Below are positions 16,094-24,128 of a stretch of DNA of 39,887 nt, piece after piece (positions within the stretch are counted from its first letter, which is position 1; each line of letters begins with the position of its first letter). Below the pieces are notes generated by a model. It had not been told where the DNA came from, did no database searches, and worked only from the letters and a program-made list of their open reading frames with translations. Origin of the DNA: CAZKXU01 sp964556665. Its GTDB lineage: Bacteria > Bdellovibrionota_C > UBA2361 > CAZKXU01. Position numbers and translations under genes: made by a program. The stretch lies in contig CAZKXU010000021.1 of the NCBI GenBank assembly GCA_964556665.1, positions 1-39,887 of the forward strand, read 5' to 3'.

Positions 16094-17374
16094 ATGCGGG
16101 TTATCCATGGGTGGGTAATTTGCTACTCAGAACATACGCCGCACATAGGCTACGCATGTGCGGGGAAGGTAGCCAAAAAGGGCAAAATGGGCTCGATGAC
16201 TGCGGATAGGAAGAGGAGGAGGAAGAAAAACCTCTTCTCCAAGCAGGCGTTGGTAAGAGCTGTTTGTGACGAGATTCTGAGTGAAGATCCAGTGCAATCC
16301 TCAACGCTGACAATACTTGCGCAACGTCGGGATGCACCGGAGGTGGTAGCCGCGCTCTCTGGTGTGCTTACTGGCAGTAACGAGGCTCCGCAGCGGCTGT
16401 TTACTGCCTTCAATAAGCGGGATAGCGGCGAAGTCGACTCAAAAGTCGGCGAGTTCGCAGTGGAGGTCCTGCTTGAAGGTGCTGAGATGGCACTGCGGGT
16501 CAGCAGATTCGATCATGTAGTCTGTAGACGCCTACAGAGGTTGTTCGGCTGGGAAGCAAATCATGAGCTCGCGTTGGATGGATGGAGTAAGCAAGATGGA
16601 AGAAAGATTCTTCTTGCTCCTCGCGGAAGTTTCCAAACCACAACTACGCTAATGTGGGCAACCTTCTTTGTTAGCTGGAGTAGGACTCAGATACTTCTAG
16701 ATCTGGCATTGAAGAGAAAGAACCTTGTTGTGAAAGAAGCACCCTCACCTGCGGAGGATGTGTTAGGAGGATTAGCCCTTGCTTTCCAGTTAGGGCTATT
16801 TATACACAGCGAGCTCTTGATGCTACTCCTTCGCAATGTGTTCAAGAGTATTCTCCCAAAAAAGAGATGGGAGAAAGTCTCCTCTTGGACTGGACCGGTA
16901 CGTGATTCGGTGGTAGCAGTCATAAGAGCTGGGATTAAGATCCGTGAACTTGAGGATCCGGAGATGCTTCGCTGGCTTCACCGATTCATGCCCTCCGATA
17001 CAGATGTCCAGAAACGGATCGCTTACCGTTTCGGGGTCCGTGGGAAGATCCCAACTAGCCGTTACATCACATCCCCTACAGCTTCCGTGGTGTTCAGCAT
17101 AGATGGCATGCAGATCGAGGAAAGGCATGTCCGTCCCCTGATTGCGGTGTGGCTCGCAGGTTATTCCCAAGGCGCACCGAGAAGAATGGGAGTGGCGCAA
17201 TGTCTTCGCAAGCTATCGACAAGAACACGCACTTGCTCTGAACTTCTGGAACTCGCCATGGTGCTTTGGCTTGACGGACAGCAAGGCGCACCCCAGAGAC
17301 TCCCTAACTGGACAGGGGCTGATCTGACCGGACGAGTGATAGACGTGATTACTGGTCGTATCAACTGCCCATGA
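16094..17374 (+). CDS. Unrecognised 426-codon protein (possible accessory gene)
   Basis: I recognise no family. The frame is long and open, and by eye more GC-rich than its neighbours. From ATG 16094 the product is 426 aa; internal ATGs at 16186 and 16195 (MGSMTADRKRRRKKNLF) are plausible alternatives because the first 30 residues look unstructured. After a basic patch (KRRRKK) it is mostly alpha-helical and Leu/Arg-rich, with a hydrophobic stretch LLMLLLRNVFKSILP in the middle. A short motif recurs: NEAPQRL, SQGAPRRM and QQGAPQRL. It lacks a signal peptide. The gene is bordered by strong hairpins at 16048-16092 and 17426-17462, consistent with an independently acquired unit. The function is unknown. 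Confidence 0.55.
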   Translation: MRVIHGWVICYSEHTPHIGYACAGKVAKKGKMGSMTADRKRRRKKNLFSKQALVRAVCDEILSEDPVQSSTLTILAQRRDAPEVVAALSGVLTGSNEAPQRLFTAFNKRDSGEVDSKVGEFAVEVLLEGAEMALRVSRFDHVVCRRLQRLFGWEANHELALDGWSKQDGRKILLAPRGSFQTTTTLMWATFFVSWSRTQILLDLALKRKNLVVKEAPSPAEDVLGGLALAFQLGLFIHSELLMLLLRNVFKSILPKKRWEKVSSWTGPVRDSVVAVIRAGIKIRELEDPEMLRWLHRFMPSDTDVQKRIAYRFGVRGKIPTSRYITSPTASVVFSIDGMQIEERHVRPLIAVWLAGYSQGAPRRMGVAQCLRKLSTRTRTCSELLELAMVLWLDGQQGAPQRLPNWTGADLTGRVIDVITGRINCP

Positions 17375-17425
17375 TCTGAGCCTCCTTCCACCAAGGGCCT
17401 ACCCCCTTACGGAAACTCGTTTAAA

Positions 17426-17462
17426 AGGGCGAGAAAAGGTTCTACTCCTCTTTCATCGCCCT
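17426..17462 (+). terminator. Probable hairpin terminator of the orphan gene
   Basis: AGGGCGA (17426-17432) pairs with TCGCCCT (17456-17462), with an inner GAAAAGG / CCTCTTT partial stem, 51 bases after the stop codon. There is no T-run. Confidence 0.35.
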
Positions 17463-17551
17463 CCCTTCTCGAACGGGCATAAATAGGGCAAAAGCTGTAA
17501 GCGTGTGAGAAACGCACTACTATAAGTGACGTGGATCAACTTAATGATAAG

Positions 17552-17585
17552 ACTGGGAGCGAGCTGGAAGCCCCGCGCTCCCAGT
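17552..17585. repeat. REP-like GC palindrome, copy B
   Basis: ACTGGGAGCG and CGCTCCCAGT are perfect 10-bp arms around a GAGCTGGAAGCCC-type centre. It belongs to the same family as the copies at 13796, 21736 and 31697, and again lies between convergent genes. Confidence 0.85.
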
Positions 17586-17802
17586 TCCTGCTTCAAACGT
17601 TTATTCAGTCCCGTGAACGGTTACGCGCCAGCCGCCGGCGCACCAATAAAATTCAAACTTAGAGTGGTGCGTTTCGCACGAGCTTACGATTATTCTCCAT
17701 TAAAATCCTAGTATCATTGGCATTTTTTGGCAGTCGAGTAATTTTGGATCAGGCTAAATCTACCAGGAAATTAGATAGATAGTTCGGAAAATGTTCACAA
17801 CA

Positions 17803-17827
17803 GTTTTTGTCCGAAGGACAAAAAAAC
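17803..17827. terminator. Stem-loop at the end of the holB operon
   Basis: GTTTTTGTCC and GGACAAAAAAAC pair around GAA, directly touching the holB stop codon. The arms supply A and T runs, but there is no separate T-tract, so it may be a bidirectional terminator or an RNA-stability hairpin. Confidence 0.5.
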
Positions 17828-18828
17828 TACCTCACTACTATATCATTTAAATATATCTCTGAATGAGTAGCTGCTATATAGCGCCTGTCAGTAGCTGCTT
17901 GAGCAAGACTTATAAAGCAGTTAAGAAGAACATTGTTAGCACTAAGGTTTCTTTCGAAAATTAGACGCTCTGCCTCGACAAGATTGTGCAGACAGCTTGC
18001 CCAGGCAGCGCGCATAAGATCATCAAGCGCATTTAACATTTTATTACGTGCAGAGATTCTTAAAAGCTTTAAATTTAAGCGCAGATCATCTCTCGATTTC
18101 GAAAGCTCCTCTGCTAGCCTTACTGCTTCATCTAATTCGGCATGCGAGACTCTATTAAGACGCTCAGTAAGATTAAGCCAGCTTGAATAATGGGCAGAGA
18201 GCTCGGCAATGCCTTCAAGAGATCCATCAGCCATAAGAGCGTATTGGGATGGCGCGAGCTCGGCTCCGCCCATCTGCAGCAACGATTTCTGCAAAAGAAT
18301 GCTCTCAATCTGCTGTAGTGATAATTCATCAAAATGCCAAAGTTGACAGCGCGAAAGTAGCGTCCTTGGGAGCCGGGAGCAGTTAGAGGTAATAAAGATA
18401 AAGTAAGTACCGGCGTTTGGCTCCTCAACATTTTTTAATAATATATTCGATACTAATTCAGAGAGATAATGAGCGTTATTAAAAAGAATGATTCTAGCGC
18501 CGCCTCCAAATGCCCGCAGATTCATACTTTGTAGCAAAGTTCGTATCTCCTCGACTGAGGCCTCATCCTTATTCATCGCCTCTATCTGCCTGTAGTCAAG
18601 GTGGTTCCCAATATCAAAAAGCTCACAGCTTCGACAAGTACCACACCCACCATAAGCACCGCCAAGCGGCTCGCCTTGACACAGCAACGTCTTAGCCAGC
18701 TCCCGCGCAACCAAAAGCTTTCCTATCCCGGACGGTCCGTTGAAAATCATAGCATTGGGAAGCTTCTGCGAGTGATACAGCCGTTTTAAGTGATCACGCT
18801 GTATCTGGTGTCCTATGATATTACTCAT
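17827..18828 (-). CDS. holB: DNA polymerase III delta' subunit
   Basis: A 333-aa clamp-loader subunit that helps load the sliding clamp onto DNA. The AAA+ N-terminus has GPSGIGKLLVA at ~31-41, a zinc-binding cluster (CGTCRSC) at ~62-68, and the DNA-polymerase III motifs LLKNVEEP and RLPRTLLSRCQ (arginine-finger region). Walker A has Leu after the Lys where Ser or Thr is usual; delta' subunits often do not bind ATP, so this is compatible with the role. The start lies 3 bases after the tmk stop, so the two are coupled. Length is typical for HolB. Confidence 0.92.
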   Translation of the reverse strand: MSNIIGHQIQRDHLKRLYHSQKLPNAMIFNGPSGIGKLLVARELAKTLLCQGEPLGGAYGGCGTCRSCELFDIGNHLDYRQIEAMNKDEASVEEIRTLLQSMNLRAFGGGARIILFNNAHYLSELVSNILLKNVEEPNAGTYFIFITSNCSRLPRTLLSRCQLWHFDELSLQQIESILLQKSLLQMGGAELAPSQYALMADGSLEGIAELSAHYSSWLNLTERLNRVSHAELDEAVRLAEELSKSRDDLRLNLKLLRISARNKMLNALDDLMRAAWASCLHNLVEAERLIFERNLSANNVLLNCFISLAQAATDRRYIAATHSEIYLNDIVVR

Positions 18829-18831
18829 CTC

Positions 18832-19488
18832 CTATCCGATCTTTAAAAACTTCTGAAACAGATCGAGCACCTCTGCCTGTACCTCTGCCTTAGGCTTTGA
18901 GGCGTCTATCACCAAAAACGGATCTGCTGAGGTACTTGCAATCTCAAGAAAGCCATCTCTTACCTTAGTATGAAATTCAAGCTTCTCCCGCTCGAAAGAG
19001 TCAGCAGATGCGGCGCGTGTGCCAGCTCGATCCAACCCAGCCTTTGGATCTAAATCAAGCAGTACAGTTAAATCCGGCACAGTACCGTTAATGGCAGTGC
19101 GGTTAATATCTTCAATCAGTTTTAAGTCCATCCCGCGGCCGTACCCTTGAAAGGCAAGGGTAGAGTAGTAATAACGGTCTGAAATTACTATTTTCTGCTC
19201 TGCGATCGCAGCCCTTATAACCGTAGCAACATGTTCGGCGCGATCGGCTGCAAAGAGAAACAACTCTGCAATTGAATTAATTTTATTTTGTGATTCCAAT
19301 ACAATTTTTCTTATGGCTGCCCCGGTTGGTGTAGCTCCAGGCTCAAAGGTTGTAAGCACCTGGGCATAGGTAGAGAGATAATTCTTTAGAGCAGGAATTA
19401 ATGAGCTTTTCCCCGCTCCGTTGACCCCCTCTAGGACTATAAATAATCCCTTACTCTTTAGTTTAAAGTTCTCGCGCTCAATTAGCAT
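18832..19488 (-). CDS. tmk: Thymidylate kinase
   Basis: A 218-aa enzyme phosphorylating dTMP to dTDP. The P-loop EGVNGAGKSS is at ~20-29, the DRY motif region SDRYYYSTLAFQG at ~102-114, and LID-type residues RAGTRAASADSFEREKLEFH at ~153-172. The usual TREPGG is TFEPGA here, a mild departure. It lies upstream of holB in the same operon, a common pairing in bacteria. The response regulator gene lies 32 bases upstream and may be the first gene of the unit. Confidence 0.93.
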   Translation of the reverse strand: MLIERENFKLKSKGLFIVLEGVNGAGKSSLIPALKNYLSTYAQVLTTFEPGATPTGAAIRKIVLESQNKINSIAELFLFAADRAEHVATVIRAAIAEQKIVISDRYYYSTLAFQGYGRGMDLKLIEDINRTAINGTVPDLTVLLDLDPKAGLDRAGTRAASADSFEREKLEFHTKVRDGFLEIASTSADPFLVIDASKPKAEVQAEVLDLFQKFLKIG

Positions 19489-19520
19489 GCGCTGAGAGTA
19501 TAGGATATTAGCGGCGATTT

Positions 19521-19892
19521 TTAAAGGAAGAGCTTAAGCCCGTACTCTAACTGCTTGGCAGTAAAAGGTTTTGTAATATAGTAATCAGCGCCAAACTGAT
19601 ATCCCTCAATAATCTCACTATCCTCATCCTTTGCTGTTACCATTATGACAGGGAGGTTTTCAAACCCTGAAATCCCTCTTATCTGTTTTAAGAGCTCATA
19701 GCCGTTCATTTCAGGCATCATAATATCGAGAAGGGCTAAACTAACTGTTTTACCAACAATCGTTGAAAGGGCCTGCTTAGCTGAATTGCAGGAAAGAGGA
19801 CTATATCCCATAGTCTCAAGCATGACGCAGAGAGCGTGCCTGCTGTCATCATTGTCCTCAACAACAAGGATATTTTTCTTTGCAGAATTCAT
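19521..19892 (-). CDS. Single-domain response regulator (CheY-like)
   Basis: A 123-aa receiver domain with no output domain. The acidic pocket is in VVEDNDDSRH (~10-19), the phosphoacceptor aspartate in ALLDIMMPEMNG (~Asp57), the switch Thr in VTAKDEDS, and the Lys in ITKPF. It probably relays phosphate to another protein rather than binding DNA. AGAGG lies 5 bases before its ATG. No histidine kinase gene is in the window. It starts divergently to sufB. Confidence 0.93.
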   Translation of the reverse strand: MNSAKKNILVVEDNDDSRHALCVMLETMGYSPLSCNSAKQALSTIVGKTVSLALLDIMMPEMNGYELLKQIRGISGFENLPVIMVTAKDEDSEIIEGYQFGADYYITKPFTAKQLEYGLKLFL

Positions 19893-19968
19893 ATTACCTC
19901 TTACCTCAAATAACAGTTAACATACCGGAGTTACAGGCAAAGTCGCAACTAATAAAAGCCCTACTAAC

Positions 19969-19996
19969 TTGAGTTCGACCTAGTCTGTGGTATACT
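19969..19996 (+). promoter_or_regulatory. Candidate promoter 1 upstream of sufB
   Basis: TTGAGT, a 16-base spacer and TATACT; about 130 bases before the sufB start. Confidence 0.5.
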
Positions 19997-20038
19997 TAAT
20001 GACTATAGTAGATAATAGGCTTCCTAATTCTAGCTTCC

Positions 20039-20068
20039 TTGACTTAAAGAGTAGTTGAATATTATACT
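20039..20068 (+). promoter_or_regulatory. Candidate promoter 2 upstream of sufB
   Basis: TTGACT, an 18-base spacer and TATACT; about 60 bases before the start codon at 20128. The -10 box lies within the imperfect inverted repeat TTGA...TCAA, which could be an operator. Confidence 0.5.
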
Positions 20069-20127
20069 CAAGTATTGAATTTAAGTTGCCGTTCTTATCT
20101 ATAACTATTTGGATTTAAAGCAAAAGC

Positions 20128-21549
20128 ATGGAAACTGGTGGACAGTCAGACATATCAGATCTCGGATCTAACTATAAAGAGTTATATGGCTTTAGTGATC
20201 CAGAGAAGCCTATATTCAAAACACGCAAAGGGTTAGATCATAAGATCATAGATCAGATAAGTGATCATAAAAATGAACCTGACTGGATGAGAAAATTCAG
20301 GCATGATTCACTCGATATATTTTATTCCAAGCCGATGCCAACCTGGGGCGGGCCAGCGCTTAAGGATCTCTCCTTTGATGATATCTATTACTACTTGAAA
20401 CCGGTGTCAGAGCAGGGCAGAACCTGGGAGGATGTTCCTGCGGATATTAAAAAAACATTCGATCGCCTTGGCATACCTGAAGCGGAGCGGACAGTTTTAG
20501 CAGGAGTAGGGGCACAGTATGAGAGTGAGGTCGTCTATCACTCACTAAAAAAAGAGTGGGAAGATAAAGGTGTGATATTCATGGACACCGACATGGCGCT
20601 GCATGAATGCCCGGAGCTTTTTAAGGAATACTGGGCCACGATTATTCCACCAGCTGATAATAAATTTGCCGCACTTAACTCCGCTGTTTGGTCAGGCGGC
20701 AGCTTTATATACATACCTAAAGGTGTAAAAGTTGATGTTCCACTTCAGGCATATTTCAGAATTAACGCAGAGAAGATGGGGCAATTTGAGCGCACCCTAA
20801 TAATCGTTGATGAAGGCGCCTATGGGCATTATATCGAGGGCTGCACTGCACCGTCATATAGCTCAGATTCTTTGCACTCAGCGGTGGTCGAGATTGTTGT
20901 CAAAAAAGGTGCGCGCTTCCGTTATTCTACAATTCAGAACTGGTCAGCAAATGTTTACAATCTAGTTACAAAACGTGCCGTTGCGCATGAAGATGCGACG
21001 ATGGAGTGGATTGATGGAAATCTAGGATCAAAGCTTACGATGAAATATCCGGCTGTTTATCTTGTCGGGGAACGCGCACATGGGGAGATCCTAAGCGTTG
21101 CCTTCGCCAAAGACGGTCAGCATCAGGATGCCGGAGCTAAGGTTGTACATGTTGCACCTAATACAACTTCTCGCATTATATCTAAATCAATCAGTAAAGG
21201 CGCCGGGCGTGCAAGCTACCGTGGACTTTGCAAGGTATACCCTGGTGCTATTAATGCAAAATCTAATGTCGAATGTGATGCCTTGCTTTTAAATGAAGAG
21301 AGTCGCACTGACACCTATCCTTATATCGAGATAGAGGAGAAACAGTCCAGCATCGGCCACGAAGCAAGTGTTTCTAAAATCTCCGAGGAGCAGCTTTTCT
21401 ATCTAATGAGTCGCGGAATTTCCGAGGATGAAGCTGCGGCAATGATTGTACGTGGATTTATAGAGCCAATCGCCAAAGAGCTTCCGCTTGAGTATGCAGT
21501 CGAGCTAAACCGCTTGATTGAACTTGAGATGGAGGGATCTGTGGGCTAG
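20128..21549 (+). CDS. sufB: Fe-S cluster assembly protein SufB
   Basis: A 473-aa scaffold component of the SUF iron-sulfur assembly system, cytoplasmic, normally in a SufBCD complex with the ATPase SufC. The family signatures are present: SGGSFIYIPKGVKVDVPLQA, EGCTAPSYSSDSLHSAVVEI, GLCKVYPGAINAKSNVECDA (with the conserved Cys) and the C-terminal ELNRLIELEMEGSVG. Length is standard. No sufC, sufD or sufS is next to it: upstream is a divergent response regulator and downstream a long palindrome and a convergent gene, so this copy stands alone here. Two good promoter candidates precede it. Confidence 0.95.
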   Translation: METGGQSDISDLGSNYKELYGFSDPEKPIFKTRKGLDHKIIDQISDHKNEPDWMRKFRHDSLDIFYSKPMPTWGGPALKDLSFDDIYYYLKPVSEQGRTWEDVPADIKKTFDRLGIPEAERTVLAGVGAQYESEVVYHSLKKEWEDKGVIFMDTDMALHECPELFKEYWATIIPPADNKFAALNSAVWSGGSFIYIPKGVKVDVPLQAYFRINAEKMGQFERTLIIVDEGAYGHYIEGCTAPSYSSDSLHSAVVEIVVKKGARFRYSTIQNWSANVYNLVTKRAVAHEDATMEWIDGNLGSKLTMKYPAVYLVGERAHGEILSVAFAKDGQHQDAGAKVVHVAPNTTSRIISKSISKGAGRASYRGLCKVYPGAINAKSNVECDALLLNEESRTDTYPYIEIEEKQSSIGHEASVSKISEEQLFYLMSRGISEDEAAAMIVRGFIEPIAKELPLEYAVELNRLIELEMEGSVG

Positions 21550-21732
21550 TGCTCCTCCAAATAAGTTTTTTCACGTCTAGCATCACATCGTTGCCCCACC
21601 TTGTCACGCTTCTCAGTCGGAAAATCCTCGCAATACTTCAGTATTGCTGCGGATTTCCTCCTTCCGAGGCGTGCCAATCTGGGGCAACGCTGCGCGCTAT
21701 ACGTGAAAAAACTTATTTGGCGAAGCACTAGT
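21545..21732. repeat. Long imperfect palindrome (MITE-like)
   Basis: A ~188-bp inverted repeat centred near 21638 (CAATACT-TC-AGTATTG). The left end CTAGTGCTCCTCCAAATAAG mirrors the right end CTTATTTGGCGAAGCACTAG, and the arms diverge only in part. Both ends carry CTAG, and the left CTAG contains the sufB stop TAG. A partial copy lies at 1-66. There is no gene inside, as expected for a non-autonomous element or a bidirectional hairpin. Confidence 0.85.
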
Positions 21733-21735
21733 GCG

Positions 21736-21829
21736 AGTTTTCTAAACTGGGACCGCGGGTTTCCAGCCAGCAACGCAGTAGGATTAAATTCGTTTGCGGG
21801 CTGGAAGCCCGCGCTCCCAGTAGAAAACT
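21736..21829. repeat. REP-like GC palindrome, copy C (split by an insert)
   Basis: The outer arms AGTTTTCTA / TAGAAAACT and ACTGGGACCGCGGG.TTCCAGCC / GGCTGGAAGCCCGCGCTCCCAGT pair across ~20 extra bases. It lies between the long palindrome and the convergent mltB-like gene. Confidence 0.8.
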
Positions 21830-21851
21830 TAGTTTACAATCTACTAGTCTT

Positions 21852-22766
21852 CTACATCATGCCTGCCAATCTTAGCACCGCTGTAATATACGCATCGCTG
21901 TGATTGTAATGCCATACTACCTTACGTTTCTCCTTTTCACTTAAGGAATTCTTCCAGCCAAAGCTAGATAGAAAGTTGGCTACGGACATAATTGAGTCAG
22001 AGATTGAGTAGAGCGAGACAAACCGATCCTTGTTGCCATCCACACCAAAACGTAAATAGCTGCTAGGAAGAAACTGTGGAATGCCAAATGCTCCGGCACT
22101 TGAGCCGCGAAAATCAAAAACTGAGGCGTTCTGCCTGCGCGCAATCTCTACAAGCGCAGGAATCTCAGGAAGGAATGTTTTTTCAAGATACTTTGCACGT
22201 GCATTAACTTTGTCGTAAGTTACGCCGCGTTGTTCCCGTGAGAGCTTTCGATAGTTATTCCAAACATTTGCCGGATCGGATAGTCCTGCCAGCCGTGAAA
22301 GCCGTTGAATTACAAACTGATTTCCGGTTGAATCGCCGAAGTGCGACTCTATTAACATAATTGCGGTGATAACCTTAGGATCAACGTCGTACCTCGTCTG
22401 AGCCTGCCTTAGGACCTTAGCATAGTCGTTTAAAAAAGTGGCGCCTCTTCTGGCGTACGTTTTCGAGGCAAAGCCACGATAGATGTTGTGCGACTCCTTA
22501 GGGTTTAAGGAGAAATAGATCGGAGAAAACTTAGGCATCAATGGATGAAGATAGATCTCTGAAAGTTCCTCCTGTGGCACTCCGGCATGTGCTAGACGAT
22601 CAACTAGATGATCCCAACCTTTGTAAGAGGAGAGGTTTCCGTTAATTGAGTCCGGTATGGAGTATTTAATAGATAAAAGAGATTGGTCAGGGATGATCTG
22701 AGCTACGCAAGGAGAGGATGAAACAATAAAAAATGTAAGTATCAAACTTACAAAACTAAGACGCAT
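21852..22766 (-). CDS. MltB-type lytic murein transglycosylase
   Basis: A 304-aa exported enzyme cleaving peptidoglycan glycan strands. Residues 1-22 form a signal peptide (SLILTFFIVSSSPCVAQ); the Cys near the cleavage site is not in a clear lipobox. The catalytic region AIMLIESHFGDSTGNQFV (~134-151) holds the expected glutamate. SSAGAFGIPQFLPSSYLRFG (~221-240) and the C-terminal WHYNHSDAYITAVLRLA match the MltB (SLT_2) family. It follows holA by 19 bases on the same strand and is probably cotranscribed with it. Confidence 0.9.
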   Translation of the reverse strand: MRLSFVSLILTFFIVSSSPCVAQIIPDQSLLSIKYSIPDSINGNLSSYKGWDHLVDRLAHAGVPQEELSEIYLHPLMPKFSPIYFSLNPKESHNIYRGFASKTYARRGATFLNDYAKVLRQAQTRYDVDPKVITAIMLIESHFGDSTGNQFVIQRLSRLAGLSDPANVWNNYRKLSREQRGVTYDKVNARAKYLEKTFLPEIPALVEIARRQNASVFDFRGSSAGAFGIPQFLPSSYLRFGVDGNKDRFVSLYSISDSIMSVANFLSSFGWKNSLSEKEKRKVVWHYNHSDAYITAVLRLAGMM

Positions 22767-22785
22767 ACTATATTATACCTTAAAT

Positions 22786-23808
22786 TTACTGCCTGCTGGC
22801 TAACAATCTTGCAAATATATTTTCGGGTCCTACCGCCCGATTCTTTAGAAGACTATCACATTTAAGTATAACTCTTATAACATGGCTTAAACGATCCACG
22901 GAATAACCTTTTAAGTTGGTTAGTACCTTATTGTATACGTAGGGAGAGAGCTTTAGCCTGCTCTTAATTTCCGGGGCAGAAAGCCCCCGATCGAGCAGAT
23001 ATCGAATCGAGAGGCACTGAATAACCGTTCTAGTCAGAAGGCCCAATAACATAATCGGATTCTTGCCGTTTCGTAATATTCCTGACAAAAGGCGTTCGGC
23101 CTGTACTGCTCGCCTCTGTACCACGGCATCTACAAAATCAAACTCCTGCGCATCAATCTTTTCAGGGAAAAGGGCTGAAAGATCTCGCTCTAATAATGTG
23201 TCCCCTTCTACGTATAAACTCGCATGCTCTATCAACCCTGCTATTTTATCCGGATCCTCCGCACCTAGCTGCGCTAATGCATTAATCGCCTCTTCATCTA
23301 TCTTAGTAATACCGCTGCCTGATAGCTCTTTAATAATCCAACGATTAAGTTCAAAGCCCTTAAGCTCTTCAAACTCAATAAGGTTTGTTTTGTTATCAAA
23401 AGGTTTTCTTAGTACCGACCTAGTGTCCAGACGTAAGGCACTAAGGATGAATCTAACCTGACTGGAGGCTGCCCCAATGACTGAGAGGAACTCCTGGTTC
23501 ATCTCAGTTGGGAGCTCCTCAAGGCGATCAATAATAAAAAGCTGATTTTTCGAGAAGAGAGAGAGTGAAGCGCTAGCTGTTTGAAGTTCACCAATTCCTT
23601 TTTTGTCAATTCTCTCCGCATCGAAACGCTTAATCTCTACCTTGGCAGGGTTTTTGTTCAGCTTGTCAATTAATAGAGAAAAAATCTTATCTCTGCGCAC
23701 ACGATCAGGAGAGATGATTAAGATAGTGTTCGGTACCTCTTGGGATTGGAGTATCTCTCTTAGAAGGCTTTTGGGATCTTTCTTGGAGACCACGGATATA
23801 TTTCCCAA
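22786..23808 (-). CDS. holA: DNA polymerase III delta subunit
   Basis: A 340-aa clamp-loader delta subunit, which opens the sliding clamp. It has the family layout: N-terminal degenerate ATPase domain (NTILIISPDRVRRDKIFSLL ... SLFSKNQLFIIDRLEELP), a middle helical lid (KIDEEAINALAQLGAEDPDKIAGLIE) and a C-terminal collar domain (GKNPIMLLGLLTRTVIQCLSIRYLL ... KLSPYVYNKV). The start is uncertain: TTG 23808, or an in-frame GTG at 23793. The 28-bp hairpin of the second multi-stem repeat (23813-23840) lies 4 bases upstream of 23808 and may affect translation. Confidence 0.88.
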   Translation of the reverse strand: MGNISVVSKKDPKSLLREILQSQEVPNTILIISPDRVRRDKIFSLLIDKLNKNPAKVEIKRFDAERIDKKGIGELQTASASLSLFSKNQLFIIDRLEELPTEMNQEFLSVIGAASSQVRFILSALRLDTRSVLRKPFDNKTNLIEFEELKGFELNRWIIKELSGSGITKIDEEAINALAQLGAEDPDKIAGLIEHASLYVEGDTLLERDLSALFPEKIDAQEFDFVDAVVQRRAVQAERLLSGILRNGKNPIMLLGLLTRTVIQCLSIRYLLDRGLSAPEIKSRLKLSPYVYNKVLTNLKGYSVDRLSHVIRVILKCDSLLKNRAVGPENIFARLLASRQ

Positions 23809-23812
23809 CTAA

Positions 23813-23998
23813 CCTAAATCCGGCAACTGCCGGATTTAGGTCACCTAGAAGTGGCAGTTCTAACTTTTTTTAGGCCAAAAAATGCCGGAAAACAGTTTGG
23901 CAGCAGGCTCACCTTGTGGGTGAATTCACAAACTTAATAACGCTTTGTGTTTTCGGGCATTTTTCGCCTTTTCACAGTTCGAACTGCTCCTTCTAGGA
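23813..23998. repeat. Multi-stem ~185-bp repeat element, copy 2
   Basis: The same arrangement as 700-884: a 13-bp perfect hairpin (23813-23840), an outer stem (CCTAGAAG.GGCAGTTC with GAACTGC.CCTTCTAGG), an inner ATGCC..AAAA stem and an innermost CTCACC/GGGTGA hairpin. Compensating or tolerated changes keep the pairing. It lies between tRNA-Phe (15 bases away) and the holA start (4 bases away), all read on the minus strand. Confidence 0.85.
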
Positions 23999-24013
23999 TT
24001 AACAGTTATCGTA

Positions 24014-24086
24014 TGCCCAAGGACGGAATCGAACCGCCGACACGTGGATTTTCAGTCCACTGCTCTACCGACTGAGCTACCTGGGC
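24014..24086 (-). tRNA. tRNA-Phe (GAA)
   Basis: A full cloverleaf on the minus strand: acceptor GCCCAGG pairs with CTTGGGC, discriminator A, D-arm GCTC...GAGC, anticodon stem GTGGA / TCCAC with loop CTGAAAA (anticodon GAA), T-arm with GGTTCGATTCC. The 3' CCA is not encoded (TAC follows). The multi-stem repeat starts 15 bases downstream. Confidence 0.95.
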
Positions 24087-24128
24087 AAAAAGAGAGGGTA
24101 TTGTTAAGCGCCCGGTATTTTTGCAAAA

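Larger units (their letters stand above)
17375..17826. other. Intergenic stretch with hairpins between convergent genes
   Basis: It holds three structures: a hairpin at 17426-17462, a REP-like palindrome at 17552-17585 and a stem-loop at 17803-17827 abutting the holB stop. No coding frame resembles a known protein. Confidence 0.6.

Noticed and set aside
17803..17827. Textbook rho-independent terminator after holB
   Set aside because: The hairpin is good but lacks a separate run of T after the stem on either strand, so it is listed only as a stem-loop.
21601..21903. Small protein genes inside the long palindrome
   Set aside because: Both strands give similar short frames because the DNA is palindromic; this is a by-product of the repeat.
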